Assembly: GCF_030734285.1 (NCBI RefSeq)
Contig: NZ_CP132294.1
Coordinates: 248,001 to 312,000 of the forward strand
Source of the DNA: Natronococcus sp. AD-5
GTDB taxonomy: Archaea; Halobacteriota; Halobacteria; Halobacteriales; Natrialbaceae
Length of the DNA: 64,000 bases
Direction of reading: 5' to 3'
Numbering within the stretch: the first letter of the stretch is position 1; every line of letters begins with the position of its first letter. Of this stretch, positions 1 through 8,254 are shown piece by piece. The notes under the pieces were generated by a model. That model was not told the DNA's origin. It was given only the letters and a program-made list of their open reading frames with translations, and did no database searches. The translations under genes and the position numbers were made by a program.

Positions 1-939
1 GTAGATCACCTGACAGAGCTCGGTCCGAAGGTCTTTGACCCAGTTCATGAGCGGCGACTGCGTTCGGAACTCCCTGAGCCCCTCGATATCGATGACGCCG
101 GCGCAGTACGACGACCCGGCGCCGTAGTCGTGTTCCGAGATCGTTCTGCCCTTGTGGTCTACTACCATCGATCCGCCGCCGAACGTATCCACCGGCGTCT
201 CCGCGTCCTGAGTGAGGTAGTACGTCCCGAGGTTCGGCGCCACGACGTAAACGTTGTTGTCGAGTGCCCGCGCCCGATTCTGGATCTCCCACGCGTCGTT
301 CGCGACGAGCGGTTCGGGACAGGCGATCCGACAGACCACTTCGGCGCCGTTCAACTGCAGCCCGCGAACGTATTCGGGATACGCCCCTTCGATCGCGAGC
401 GAGATGCCGATCCGACCGATATCGGTGTCGACCACGGGAAAGAAGGCGTCGAGGTCGTCGCCTTCTCGTTCGGTCCAGTCGTCCCAGACGTCGTGTGGCG
501 TCACCGAGTGTTCGACCGGAAGCAACGGCGTGTTCTTCCGATGCTTGAGGATCACCTCGCCGTCCGGGCCGATGACGAATGCCGTATTGTAGAATCGATC
601 GTCGTACTCGGGTGCCTTCTCCTTCGCCGAGGCCACGATGTAGATGTCGAACTCCTTCGCGTACTCGCCGAGCGTGTCGGTTTCCTCGCCGGGAATACCG
701 ATCGCGATCTCCTCGCGATAGGATTCGTGGTCCATGTCGAAGACCTCGTCGGTAAACCCTTGCAGCGCCCCCTCGGGAATCACTGCTAGTTTCACGGGGA
801 GATCGAGCCCGCTGAGCCACGTCGCCGCCGAGAGATTCTCGTGGATGTGCTCGAGGTTCTTCCGGATCTCGCTTCGCTCTTCCACGCCCCAGACCGTCGG
901 TGACAGACCGACCGCCGCGTACTTCTCTATTCGTGACAT
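1..939 (-). CDS. Nitrilase/amidase-superfamily protein, C-terminus cut by window edge, nucleophile Cys replaced
   Basis: The reading frame is open from the ATG at 939 to base 1, so 313 residues are seen and the C-terminus lies outside. The fold is the carbon-nitrogen hydrolase superfamily (nitrilases, aliphatic amidases, formamidases). The catalytic Glu is in AVIPEG (E56) and the Lys in HRKN (K135). The segment IGISLAIEGAYPEY aligns with the amidase motif that normally reads I-C-x-[DE]-G-x-[YF]-P-E, and the nucleophilic Cys is Ala at residue 182. Two cysteines lie 18 and 22 residues further on (VVCRIACPE). A TATA-like GCTTATCC (complement of 968-975) is about 30 nt upstream, which fits a leaderless start. 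It is divergent from the thiolase gene. Either the chemistry is lost or the active site has moved, so the substrate cannot be named. Confidence 0.85.
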   Translation of the reverse strand, partial: MSRIEKYAAVGLSPTVWGVEERSEIRKNLEHIHENLSAATWLSGLDLPVKLAVIPEGALQGFTDEVFDMDHESYREEIAIGIPGEETDTLGEYAKEFDIYIVASAKEKAPEYDDRFYNTAFVIGPDGEVILKHRKNTPLLPVEHSVTPHDVWDDWTEREGDDLDAFFPVVDTDIGRIGISLAIEGAYPEYVRGLQLNGAEVVCRIACPEPLVANDAWEIQNRARALDNNVYVVAPNLGTYYLTQDAETPVDTFGGGSMVVDHKGRTISEHDYGAGSSYCAGVIDIEGLREFRTQSPLMNWVKDLRTELCQVIY

Positions 940-1058
940 TGATGATTGACATTCACATGCACGAGAGGGATAAGCTTTTGTAGATAATCATCTCCCGGAA
1001 TACTATCGAGTACGTAGTAACCGCGGGGTATTAACCGATCCGTCTGCAAGGAGTGTGT
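940..1058. promoter_or_regulatory. Divergent promoter region, nitrilase-like / thiolase
   Basis: Two genes are read outward from this 119-base gap. The minus-strand box is GCTTATCC (complement of 968-975). The plus-strand candidate is GGTATTAACC at 1027-1036, 23 nt before the thiolase ATG. AAGGAG at 1048-1053 is a good Shine-Dalgarno sequence, so if it is used transcription must start upstream of it, and the plus-strand TATA assignment is therefore uncertain. Confidence 0.4.
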
Positions 1059-2225
1059 ATGCGTGACGTACGTGTCGCAGGCGCCGGACTAACCGCGTTC
1101 GGCCACGTCCCCGAGCGGACGAGTCGCGACCTCTTCGCGGAAGCGAGCATCGCAGCCTTCGAGGACAGCGGCGTTCCCAGGGAGGACGTCGAGGCGCTCC
1201 TCTACGGCAACTTCATGGGAGAACTGTCCGAACACCAGGGCCACCACGGCCCCCTGATGGCCGAGGCTGCGGGAGTCCAGGCGCCGGCGACCCGCTACGA
1301 GTCGGCGTGCGCCTCGAGCGGGACCGCCGTTCGCGACGCCGTGATGCGGATCCGCAACGGCGAGGCCGACGTCGTGCTCGTCGGCGGCGCCGAGCGGATG
1401 ACCAACCTCGGGACGGCGGGCGCGACCGAAGCGCTCGCGATCGCCGCCGACGACCTCTGGGAGGTGCGAGCGGGAATGACCTTCCCCGGCGCCTACGCCC
1501 TGATGGCCCAGGCGTACTTTTCGGAGTACGGCGGCGGGCACGAGGATCTCGCCCACGTCGCCGTCAAGAATCACGAGAACGCCCTCAGCAACGAGAAGGC
1601 CCAGTACCAGAGCGCGATCGAGGTCGACGACGTGCTCGAGGCGCCGCCGGTCTCGGAGCCGCTCGGGCTGTACGACTCCTGTCCGATCTCCGACGGGGCC
1701 GCCGCGGTCGTCCTCGTCAGCGACGAGTACGCGGCCGAACGCGACCTCGACGCGCCGGTTTCGATCTCGGGGACGGGCCAGGGCGGCGACCGGATGGCCC
1801 TGCACGACCGCGAGTTCCTCGCTCGCTCCCCCGCCGCCCGCGAGGCGGGCGAGGAGGCCTACGCCGACGCCGGCATCGACGCCGACGACGTCGACGTCGC
1901 GGAGGTCCACGACTGCTTTACGATCGCCGAGGTGCTCGCGATCGAGGCGCTCGACGTCGCGCCGATCGGCGAGGGAATCTCGGCGGCCCGCGACGGGCGG
2001 ACGACCGCCGACGGCGACACGCCGGTCAACCTCTCCGGCGGCCTCAAGGCGAAGGGCCACCCGGTCGGCGCGACCGGCGCCTCCCAGATCGCCGAACTCT
2101 CCGCGCTCCTGGCGGGCGACCACCCCAACAGCGAGTTCGTCGCGGACGCGACGACCGGCGTCGCCCACAACGCGGGCGGCACCGTCGCGAGTGCGACGGT
2201 TCACGTCCTGGAGGTGGACCGATGA
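1059..2225 (+). CDS. Thiolase-family protein (SCP-x-like acetyl-CoA acyltransferase)
   Basis: This 388-residue thiolase-fold enzyme would make or break C-C bonds of acyl-CoA thioesters. The nucleophilic Cys is C84 in ESACASSG. A second motif, HDCFTIAE, stands where classical thiolases have NEAF, as in the SCP-x/archaeal branch. The C-terminal GGLKAKGHPVGATGAS carries the catalytic His. The ATG at 1059 is preferred over an in-frame GTG at 1053 because AAGGAG (1048-1053) lies 5 nt before it. The stop overlaps the next start as ATGA, so the DUF35 protein is co-translated. In archaea such thiolase-DUF35 pairs form complexes, for example with HMG-CoA synthase. The present substrate is unknown. Confidence 0.92.
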   Translation: MRDVRVAGAGLTAFGHVPERTSRDLFAEASIAAFEDSGVPREDVEALLYGNFMGELSEHQGHHGPLMAEAAGVQAPATRYESACASSGTAVRDAVMRIRNGEADVVLVGGAERMTNLGTAGATEALAIAADDLWEVRAGMTFPGAYALMAQAYFSEYGGGHEDLAHVAVKNHENALSNEKAQYQSAIEVDDVLEAPPVSEPLGLYDSCPISDGAAAVVLVSDEYAAERDLDAPVSISGTGQGGDRMALHDREFLARSPAAREAGEEAYADAGIDADDVDVAEVHDCFTIAEVLAIEALDVAPIGEGISAARDGRTTADGDTPVNLSGGLKAKGHPVGATGASQIAELSALLAGDHPNSEFVADATTGVAHNAGGTVASATVHVLEVDR

Positions 2226-2617
2226 GCGACGACGAGACCGAAGTGCAGGACGCCGGCTTCGACGAGTGGCTCGACGCCGCGGAGGCGGACGCGGCGTACG
2301 CCCTCGAGTGTCCGGACGGCCACGGCTCGCTCCCGCCGCGTCGCGTCTGTCCGGACTGCGGCGCGACGGACCTCGAGGAGACGTCGCTACCCGACGCCGG
2401 CGAGATCGAGACCTTCACCGTCACGCACGTCCCGACGCCCGCCTTCGAGGAGGACGCGCCGTACGCGACGGCCATCGCGCGGTTCGGCCCCGTCCGGCTG
2501 ACCGGACAGGTCGTCGGCGTCGACCTCGAGGACGTCGAGACCGGGCTGGAGGTCGAACTCGAGATCACGGTCTCCGAGACGACCGGCGAGCGCGTTCTCG
2601 GGTTCGGACCGGTATAA
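2222..2617 (+). CDS. DUF35 OB-fold / zinc-ribbon protein, thiolase partner
   Basis: This 131-residue protein has a short N-terminal rubredoxin-like zinc ribbon (a Cys-x3-His segment, then VCPDCG) followed by an OB-fold with IARFGPVRLTGQVVGV and a C-terminal beta strand ending VLGFGPV. That is the DUF35 architecture. DUF35 proteins bind thiolases and are thought to bridge or shuttle CoA substrates between partners. The ATG overlaps the thiolase stop (ATGA), so stoichiometric production is likely. The ribbon cysteines are intact. Confidence 0.9.
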   Translation: MSDDETEVQDAGFDEWLDAAEADAAYALECPDGHGSLPPRRVCPDCGATDLEETSLPDAGEIETFTVTHVPTPAFEEDAPYATAIARFGPVRLTGQVVGVDLEDVETGLEVELEITVSETTGERVLGFGPV

Positions 2618-2693
2618 CCGCGCGCCGGCGGCTCTCGCTGCTACCGAAAGCCCACGGCTTTTCCGTCGTACTCCCCGTTACTCGAGCGTTCAC

Positions 2694-3548
2694 ATGGCGA
2701 ATCTCTACGAGCAGATGCAGGACGAGATCGAGCCTGTCGACCTCCGATTTGCGGAAGACGAGATCGAAGCGCAGGTCGATCATCTCACCGACTTTATCCG
2801 TGACCGCGTCGACGCGATGGATACCGACGGCGCGGAAATCGCGCTCTCTGGCGGTATCGACAGCACGGCGACCGCGTACCTCGCGGTCGAGGCGCTCGGC
2901 GCCGACGACGTACACGGTATCCTCCTCCCGAAGGAGGTAAACGAGGACGAGAACATGAGCGACGCCGAGCGCGTCGCGGAGGAACTGGGCATCGACTACG
3001 ACGTGATCGGCATCGATTCGATCATGGAACGGGTCCTGGACCAGGGTGACGCCGAGACCGACAACGCGTCCGAAGACGAGTGGGAAGGGCGGTACGTCGG
3101 CAATACCAGCGCCCGCGTCCGCATGACGCTGATCTATCTCGTCGCCAACCGCGAGAACCGGCTCGTGCTCGGCACCGGAAACCGCGCGGAGCTCGCGACC
3201 GGCTACGTGACGAAGTACGGCGACGGCGGCGTCGACTGCAACCCGCTCGGGAACCTCTACAAACAGCAGGTCCGGCAGGTCGCCGCTCACATGGGCGTCC
3301 CGGAGTCGATCGTCCAGAAGACGCCGACCGGCGGCATGGTCGACTACGAGACCGACGAGGAGGAGCTCGGCCTCGACTACGACACGCTCGACGCCGTGCT
3401 CGCCTTCTACGTCGACGGCAACCTCCCGGCGTCCGTCGTCGCGCGCCTCGCCGATACCACGGTCGATCGCGTCGAGCACGTCGAAACGCTCCACGAGGAG
3501 AGCGCCCACAAGCGAACGCCGCCGGAAACGCCGGAGCCGCTGTTTTGA
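2694..3548 (+). CDS. nadE: NAD+ synthetase, NH3-dependent type
   Basis: This 284-residue enzyme makes NAD from deamido-NAD, ATP and ammonia, the last step of NAD synthesis. The P-loop SGGIDST of the N-type ATP pyrophosphatases is at residues 52-58. LGTGNRAELATGYVTKYGDG and NLYKQQVR are typical substrate-binding segments. No glutaminase domain is fused, so ammonia is the expected nitrogen donor. The gene stands alone between the DUF35 gene and a convergent hydrolase. Confidence 0.95.
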   Translation: MANLYEQMQDEIEPVDLRFAEDEIEAQVDHLTDFIRDRVDAMDTDGAEIALSGGIDSTATAYLAVEALGADDVHGILLPKEVNEDENMSDAERVAEELGIDYDVIGIDSIMERVLDQGDAETDNASEDEWEGRYVGNTSARVRMTLIYLVANRENRLVLGTGNRAELATGYVTKYGDGGVDCNPLGNLYKQQVRQVAAHMGVPESIVQKTPTGGMVDYETDEEELGLDYDTLDAVLAFYVDGNLPASVVARLADTTVDRVEHVETLHEESAHKRTPPETPEPLF

Positions 3549-3570
3549 TCGGCCCGGCCGATTCCGACCG

Positions 3571-3732
3571 GTGACTCGACGCTCGATCACGATCGCGACC
3601 GTCTACGGAAGGGCGTGAACGCCGATCCGCGAGTCGTTCGGGAACCGCGAGGCGATCTTCCTCCGGGAGGAGGACGACGTCTCCGTTCCCGGTTCGGAGA
3701 ACGTCATCGATCGGGACTCGGCGGACGACTGA
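3571..3732 (+). pseudogene. Possible gene remnant with an in-frame TGA
   Basis: From a GTG at 3571 one frame reads a short stretch, meets TGA at 3616-3618, then continues protein-like for 37 codons (TPIRESFGNREAIFLREEDD and on) to a stop at 3730-3732. The second part has the acidic composition of real haloarchaeal proteins. No family was recognised. It may be a decayed gene fragment or chance, and confidence is low. Confidence 0.15.
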
Positions 3733-3765
3733 GCTACCGATCGCGGCTCGCTCGCCGTCTCGGCG

Positions 3766-4752
3766 TTACCCGTCGCCGTCGGAGCCGGCGTCGACGTCGA
3801 TGTCGGCGTCGATATCGTTACCGAGTTCGGTGTCGAACAGCTCCACCAGCAGGTACTCGACGAACTTCTCGGGATGTTCGGCGTGAGGTAGCTGGGTGGC
3901 GTAGTCGATGACGACCAGATCGAGGTCGGCGGCGTCGGCGAGGTCCCGCCCCTCGCTGAGCGGGACGAGGTCGGCGTCCCGCCCCCAGATGAGCGTGGTC
4001 GGCGTCTCGAGGGCCGCGAGTTCGGTCTGGAGGTCGAAGTCGGGGTCGAGGGTTCCCGAGGCGAACGAGGCGGGCGCGTACCGCGCGCCGGGCTGGTGGG
4101 CGCTCTTCCAGGCGTACTCGACCTCTTCCTCGTCGATTCGGTCCGGATCGTAGTAGCCGTCGCGGTCGTAAAAGTACCGCAGCGAGGGTTTGCTCGCGAG
4201 GGCGTTGAACAGCGTCGTGCCGACGACCGGCGATCGGATGAGCGTCCGCAGCCGCGGTCGACTCGTACCCGTATCGTCGGTCGGACAGATCAGGACGAGC
4301 TGGTCGAATTCGGTGTCTTCGGCCGCGTCGACGGCGAACGCCCCGGTCAGCGAGGAGGCGATGACTGTCGGCTCGTCGGTGACGTCGGCCGCGAAGTCGC
4401 GGACGAACTCGGCGTAGAGGTTCGCGGAGTAGACCAGCGGCGGCCGCTCCGAGCGGCCGAAGCCGGGGAGGTCGACGGCGACGACGCGGTAGTTCTCGGC
4501 CAGCCGCTCGATGATCGGTTCGAATTCGTAGCTGCTCGCGCCCGCGTGAATCCCGTGCAAGAGGAGCAGATCCTCGTCGCTGGGGTCGCCGGCGACGGTG
4601 TAGGACACCTCGATCCCGCGCCAGCGGTACGTCCGCTCGAGACCCGGCAGCTGGTGCTCGAAGTCCCGGGCGCGCGATTTGAGCAGCCGGTTCCCGACGA
4701 CGGCCGCGCCGACGGTTCCGACGATTCCACCGAGAACTGTTCGGGCTCGCAT
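3766..4752 (-). CDS. Alpha/beta hydrolase, membrane-anchored
   Basis: This 328-residue protein starts with an uncleaved-looking hydrophobic segment (residues 5-20, rich in Gly/Ala/Val), so the enzyme is probably tethered to the membrane. The hydrolase core shows the oxyanion loop LLHGIHAG (residues 64-71), DLPGFGRSERP (94-104), a nucleophile elbow A-S-S-L-T-G with S134 as candidate nucleophile, and a late His in PHAEHPEKF. The elbow deviates from G-x-S-x-G. The C-terminal tail is Asp-rich and repetitive. The substrate is unknown, and an esterase or lipase-like role is the usual guess. Confidence 0.88.
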   Translation of the reverse strand: MRARTVLGGIVGTVGAAVVGNRLLKSRARDFEHQLPGLERTYRWRGIEVSYTVAGDPSDEDLLLLHGIHAGASSYEFEPIIERLAENYRVVAVDLPGFGRSERPPLVYSANLYAEFVRDFAADVTDEPTVIASSLTGAFAVDAAEDTEFDQLVLICPTDDTGTSRPRLRTLIRSPVVGTTLFNALASKPSLRYFYDRDGYYDPDRIDEEEVEYAWKSAHQPGARYAPASFASGTLDPDFDLQTELAALETPTTLIWGRDADLVPLSEGRDLADAADLDLVVIDYATQLPHAEHPEKFVEYLLVELFDTELGNDIDADIDVDAGSDGDG

Positions 4753-4839
4753 ACGGGACGGTACCCCGGCGAACGCCTTAGAACTGCGGTTGGCATTCGG
4801 CGGCCGAGAGCCGACTGAGCCGTCCCGGTGGTCGTCACG

Positions 4840-5922
4840 TCACCCGTCGCGATCGGTTTCGAGCTCCTCGAGACAGGACCGGACCGGCTCGAGGACGTCG
4901 CCGACGATGGAGTACGGGTCCGTCTCGCCGCAGTGGACGGCGTCGGCGAGGTCGTCGATGCCGCCGGCGCGCTCGAGTTCCGACTCGAGCACGGCGTGGA
5001 CGTCCTCGCGAAGCAGCGTCCGGATCTCCTCGGCGTAGCGCTGGCGGGCCTTCTCGGCGCGAGTCCCCGAGTCGACGAGGTAGGTACGGTGTGCCGCGAG
5101 TTCGTCGATGAACGTCTCGACGCCGGTGCCGTCGGTGGCGACGGTCTCGACGATGGGCGGAGTCCAGCGTTCGGACCCGTCGCCGTCGGCGGTATCCTGG
5201 GTCGCCACGGCGGCCCCGCCGCGGTCGCCCGTCGCGTCGGCGCCGTGGTGACCGCCACCGCCGAAGCCGCCGCCGGAGTCGAGTTCGATCATCTCCCGGA
5301 GCTCCTGCACCGTTCGGTCGGCTCCCGGCCGGTCCGCCTTGTTGACGACGAAGACGTCCGCGATCTCCAAGATACCGGCCTTCAGCGTCTGGACGTCGTC
5401 GCCCGATCCCGGCGGGACGAGCACCGCGACGGTGTCGGCGGTGCGGACGATGTCGATCTCGTTCTGGCCGGCGCCGACCGTCTCGATGATGATCCTGTCC
5501 TTCCCGAAGGCGTCCATCGCCTTGACGGCGTCCGCCGTCGCGGTCGAGAGTCCCCCCAGCGTTCCCCGAGCGCTCATCGAACGGACGAAGACGTCCATGT
5601 CGCCGACCGTCGAGGCCATTCGGATCCGGTCGCCCAGCACCGCACCCCCCGTGAAGGGCGAGGAGGGGTCGATCGCGATGATGCCGATCGTCTCGCCGCG
5701 CTCCCGGTACTCCTCCGCGAGTTTGTCGACGAGCGTCGATTTTCCCGCGCCGGGACTGCCCGTGATCCCGATGACGTCGGCGTCACCCGCGTGGGCGTAG
5801 AGCGCGGACACGAGGTCCCGGTAGCCCGGCGATCGGTTTTCGATCTTCGAGATGACGCGCGCTAGCGCCCGGTGCTCGCCGGCGAGCAGCTCCTCGAGCA
5901 GCGCTTCGTCGTCCGCATTCAT
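4840..5922 (-). CDS. meaB: Methylmalonyl-CoA mutase-associated GTPase MeaB
   Basis: This 360-residue G3E-family GTPase loads and protects the B12 cofactor of methylmalonyl-CoA mutase. The Walker A motif GSPGAGKST is at residues 55-63, followed by IAIDPSSPFTGGAVLGDRIRM, SARGTLGG and the base-recognition NKAD. The start is the ATG at 5922, whose ATGA overlaps the McmA2 stop. The frame stays open further upstream but is a shadow there. An insertion after the NKAD region is rich in Gly and His (GGGFGGGGHHGADATG) and probably disordered. The catalytic McmA1 subunit is not in the window. Confidence 0.95.
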   Translation of the reverse strand: MNADDEALLEELLAGEHRALARVISKIENRSPGYRDLVSALYAHAGDADVIGITGSPGAGKSTLVDKLAEEYRERGETIGIIAIDPSSPFTGGAVLGDRIRMASTVGDMDVFVRSMSARGTLGGLSTATADAVKAMDAFGKDRIIIETVGAGQNEIDIVRTADTVAVLVPPGSGDDVQTLKAGILEIADVFVVNKADRPGADRTVQELREMIELDSGGGFGGGGHHGADATGDRGGAAVATQDTADGDGSERWTPPIVETVATDGTGVETFIDELAAHRTYLVDSGTRAEKARQRYAEEIRTLLREDVHAVLESELERAGGIDDLADAVHCGETDPYSIVGDVLEPVRSCLEELETDRDG

Positions 5923-6335
5923 CGCTCGGGGGCGTTCTCGCGGACGAAATCGATCGTCTCCTCGATCGACGTGCCGGGACCGAAGACGGCCGAGACGCCC
6001 GCTTCCTCGAGTTCGGGTCGGTCCTCGTCGGGGATGACGCCGCCGACGAGCACGAGCGTGTCCTCCTTCGCGCCGTACTCCGCCAGGCCGTCCATGATCT
6101 TCGGGACGAGCGTGTCGTGGGCGCCCGAGAGAATCGAGATCCCGAGGACGTCGACGTCCTCCTGGACCGCGGCCTGGACGATCTCCTCGGGCGCCTTGTG
6201 AAGTCCGGAGTAGATGACCTCGAACCCGGCGTCGCGGAACGCGCGCGCGATGACGTGCGCCCCGCGGTCGTGACCGTCGAGGCCGACTTTGGCGACGAGA
6301 CATCGAATCGACTCCTGTTCCTGTTCGCTGCTCAT
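5919..6335 (-). CDS. mcmA2: Methylmalonyl-CoA mutase, cobalamin-binding subunit
   Basis: This 138-residue stand-alone B12-binding domain has the base-off signature D-x-H-x2-G at residues 20-25 (DGHDRG), with H22 the cobalt ligand, then an S-x-L (GISILSG) and a late LVGGVIP motif. With McmA1 it converts methylmalonyl-CoA and succinyl-CoA in propionate and branched-chain degradation. GAAGAGGG precedes the ATG at 6335 as a likely ribosome-binding site. MeaB follows with a 4-base overlap, so one transcript makes the domain and its chaperone. Confidence 0.95.
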   Translation of the reverse strand: MSSEQEQESIRCLVAKVGLDGHDRGAHVIARAFRDAGFEVIYSGLHKAPEEIVQAAVQEDVDVLGISILSGAHDTLVPKIMDGLAEYGAKEDTLVLVGGVIPDEDRPELEEAGVSAVFGPGTSIEETIDFVRENAPER

Positions 6336-6577
6336 ACTACCCTCTTCCCGAGCCGCCTGTTTGACTTTAACGGAAGTTCCTGCAGGTTTTCGCCGACTCC
6401 ACTCGCCGCGTTGCGCTCGCGATCGGCTCGGCGCTCCCGAGACTGGTATCGAATCGGACAGGTTCGGCCACTCGTTACGCCGTGTTAACAAGTTGCACTC
6501 CGAACCAAAGGCCTAAGAGCGGAACGACCTTACATTCAGCCAATGACTATCGTTCATCTATTGCGGAGGGATCTTTC

Positions 6578-7252
6578 ATGGGCGTCGAAATAAAAGAAAC
6601 CAGAGTAACCGACGCCGAGTTCAAAGAGATGAAGGAGTTCGTCTTCGAGTACCTCGCAGCCAGCGTCGAGAAAGAGGAGGAGGGTGGCCGAATGCGCTGG
6701 TATCCCTGGCACTCCGCGGAGTACCGACACAACCACATTCTCAACGTCGTCTCGTTGGCCGAGGAAATCGCCCACGACGAGGGTGCGGACGTCGACGTCA
6801 CCCGCGTCGCCGCGCTCTTTCACGACGTCGCGAAACTCGAGACGGATCAGGAACTCCACGCCGAGGCCGGCGCTCGCGTCGCCCACGAGTACCTGGAATC
6901 GCGCGCGGGCTACCCCGAGTCGTTCATCAAGCAGGTGTGTCGAGCCATCGAACAGCACTCCTACCAGGGAGACCTGAACGACGTCCCGCTCGAGACCCAG
7001 TGTCTCATCGAGGCCGATCTGCTCGACAAGATCGGCGCCAACGGTACCGCCCTGATGCTGTTGCGGATGGGCTACGAGGCTCGCACTCACATGGACACCG
7101 ACGAGATGGTCGACCGCGTCTTAGAGCGCGGCTACGACGCCGCCTCGCGAGTCCAGAGCGATACCGCCGAGGGAATCGCCCACCAGCGACTCAAGCGCGT
7201 CAAGTGGTTTCGCGAGTGGCTCGAGGACGAGATCGCGGCGATGGGCGACTGA
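6578..7252 (+). CDS. HD-domain phosphohydrolase-like protein
   Basis: This 224-residue protein has a metal-binding HD domain: H53 in YRHNH and the H82-D83 pair in ALFHDVAKLE, followed by CRAIEQHSYQ and LIEADLLDKIGANG. This is the YedJ/uncharacterised HD hydrolase type, whose known members act on nucleotides or phosphate esters. The ATG at 6578 is chosen because GGAGG at 6565-6569 precedes it. An upstream in-frame ATG would add non-acidic sequence. It is monocistronic, and the substrate is unknown. Confidence 0.85.
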   Translation: MGVEIKETRVTDAEFKEMKEFVFEYLAASVEKEEEGGRMRWYPWHSAEYRHNHILNVVSLAEEIAHDEGADVDVTRVAALFHDVAKLETDQELHAEAGARVAHEYLESRAGYPESFIKQVCRAIEQHSYQGDLNDVPLETQCLIEADLLDKIGANGTALMLLRMGYEARTHMDTDEMVDRVLERGYDAASRVQSDTAEGIAHQRLKRVKWFREWLEDEIAAMGD

Positions 7253-7352
7253 TCCCGTCCGCACCGTTCGTCACCCGCGGCCCGTTCCGCGATCGTTTCG
7301 ATTCCGCCCAGCTATCGCTTCGTGGTTCCTGCAGGGGGTGAGCGATGGCGGA

Positions 7353-8036
7353 TCAGATCACGCCAAGCGCGCCGACGGCGAGGAAGACGAGCCCGGAGCC
7401 GGCCAGGACGACGGCACTGAGCGCGGCGACGACGGGCGCGACGGCGTCGACGCGCCGGCCGGCGGACACCAGCGCCGCGGGGTAGACGAGTATCCAGACC
7501 GCGATCCCGGCGAAGAAGCCGGTGAGCAGCGCCGGAGACCCGGTCTGGACCACCAGTGCGCCCTCGAGCACGGCGTCGACGCCCGGAACGTGGGCGAAGA
7601 TGTCGAGCGTTCCCGACTGGAGCAGGCCGACGCCGACGGTGAGCCAGAAGCCGATCTGGTAGGGGTTGGTCAACGAGAGCGCGAAGGTCTTGCGAAAGCC
7701 CTTCGAGCCCGCGCGGTCGCCGTCGGTGAACGACGTCGCCGCCCGAGCCTCGCGGAACGCGCCGACGGCGAAGTAACACATGAGCAGTCCTCCGGCGAGA
7801 TAGAGCGCGGGTCGGACGACGGGGTAGCGATCGATCACCGCGACGACGCCGGCCAGCGCGAGGACGAAAAAGAGGACGTCCGCGAGCATCGCGCCGAGAC
7901 CGGCCCGAAAGCCGGCGTCCCAGCCGCGGACGACGCTCTCCTCGGCGATGATGGCGTTCATCGGTCCCGGTGGTGCGGCGAGCGCGACGCCGAAGACGAC
8001 GCCGGCCAGCACGGTCGTGAGGATCACGGTGTTCAT
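7353..8036 (-). CDS. LysE/RhtB-family membrane exporter
   Basis: This 227-residue protein has about six hydrophobic segments. It starts MNTVILTTVLAGVVFG and has the family motif PPGPMNAI near the N-terminus and SLTNPYQIGFW in the middle. LysE-type carriers export amino acids or related small molecules across the cytoplasmic membrane. The ATG at 8036 starts directly at the first membrane segment, and the upstream in-frame extension is basic and shadow-like. The zinc-ribbon gene at 8254 lies upstream on the same strand, 62 nt away. Confidence 0.88.
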   Translation of the reverse strand: MNTVILTTVLAGVVFGVALAAPPGPMNAIIAEESVVRGWDAGFRAGLGAMLADVLFFVLALAGVVAVIDRYPVVRPALYLAGGLLMCYFAVGAFREARAATSFTDGDRAGSKGFRKTFALSLTNPYQIGFWLTVGVGLLQSGTLDIFAHVPGVDAVLEGALVVQTGSPALLTGFFAGIAVWILVYPAALVSAGRRVDAVAPVVAALSAVVLAGSGLVFLAVGALGVI

Positions 8037-8098
8037 CCTCGAGTCGGTCGGCGACGATAAAAAGAATCGCGTCTTCGCCACGCCTCTCGCGAGGTCGG

Positions 8099-8254
8099 CT
8101 ACTCGAGCGACTCGGGAACGAACTGACAACCACAGGGCGAGGCGACGCCGTCCGTCGGGCCGGTCATCGTTACCATCGCGATTGGAGACCCGCAGGTCGG
8201 ACAGTTGGGGAGCGACGTCGACTCGGAGTCCGAGTCGATGACGTCGCGACTCAT
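8099..8254 (-). CDS. Small zinc-ribbon protein, 51 residues
   Basis: The reading frame ATG 8254 to TAG 8099 gives an acidic 51-residue protein with two cysteine pairs, NCPTCG (C18, C21) and PCGCQF (C41, C43), arranged like a one-domain zinc ribbon. Short proteins of this type are abundant in haloarchaea and mostly uncharacterised. It lies just upstream of the LysE gene and may share its transcript. Confidence 0.7.
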   Translation of the reverse strand: MSRDVIDSDSESTSLPNCPTCGSPIAMVTMTGPTDGVASPCGCQFVPESLE

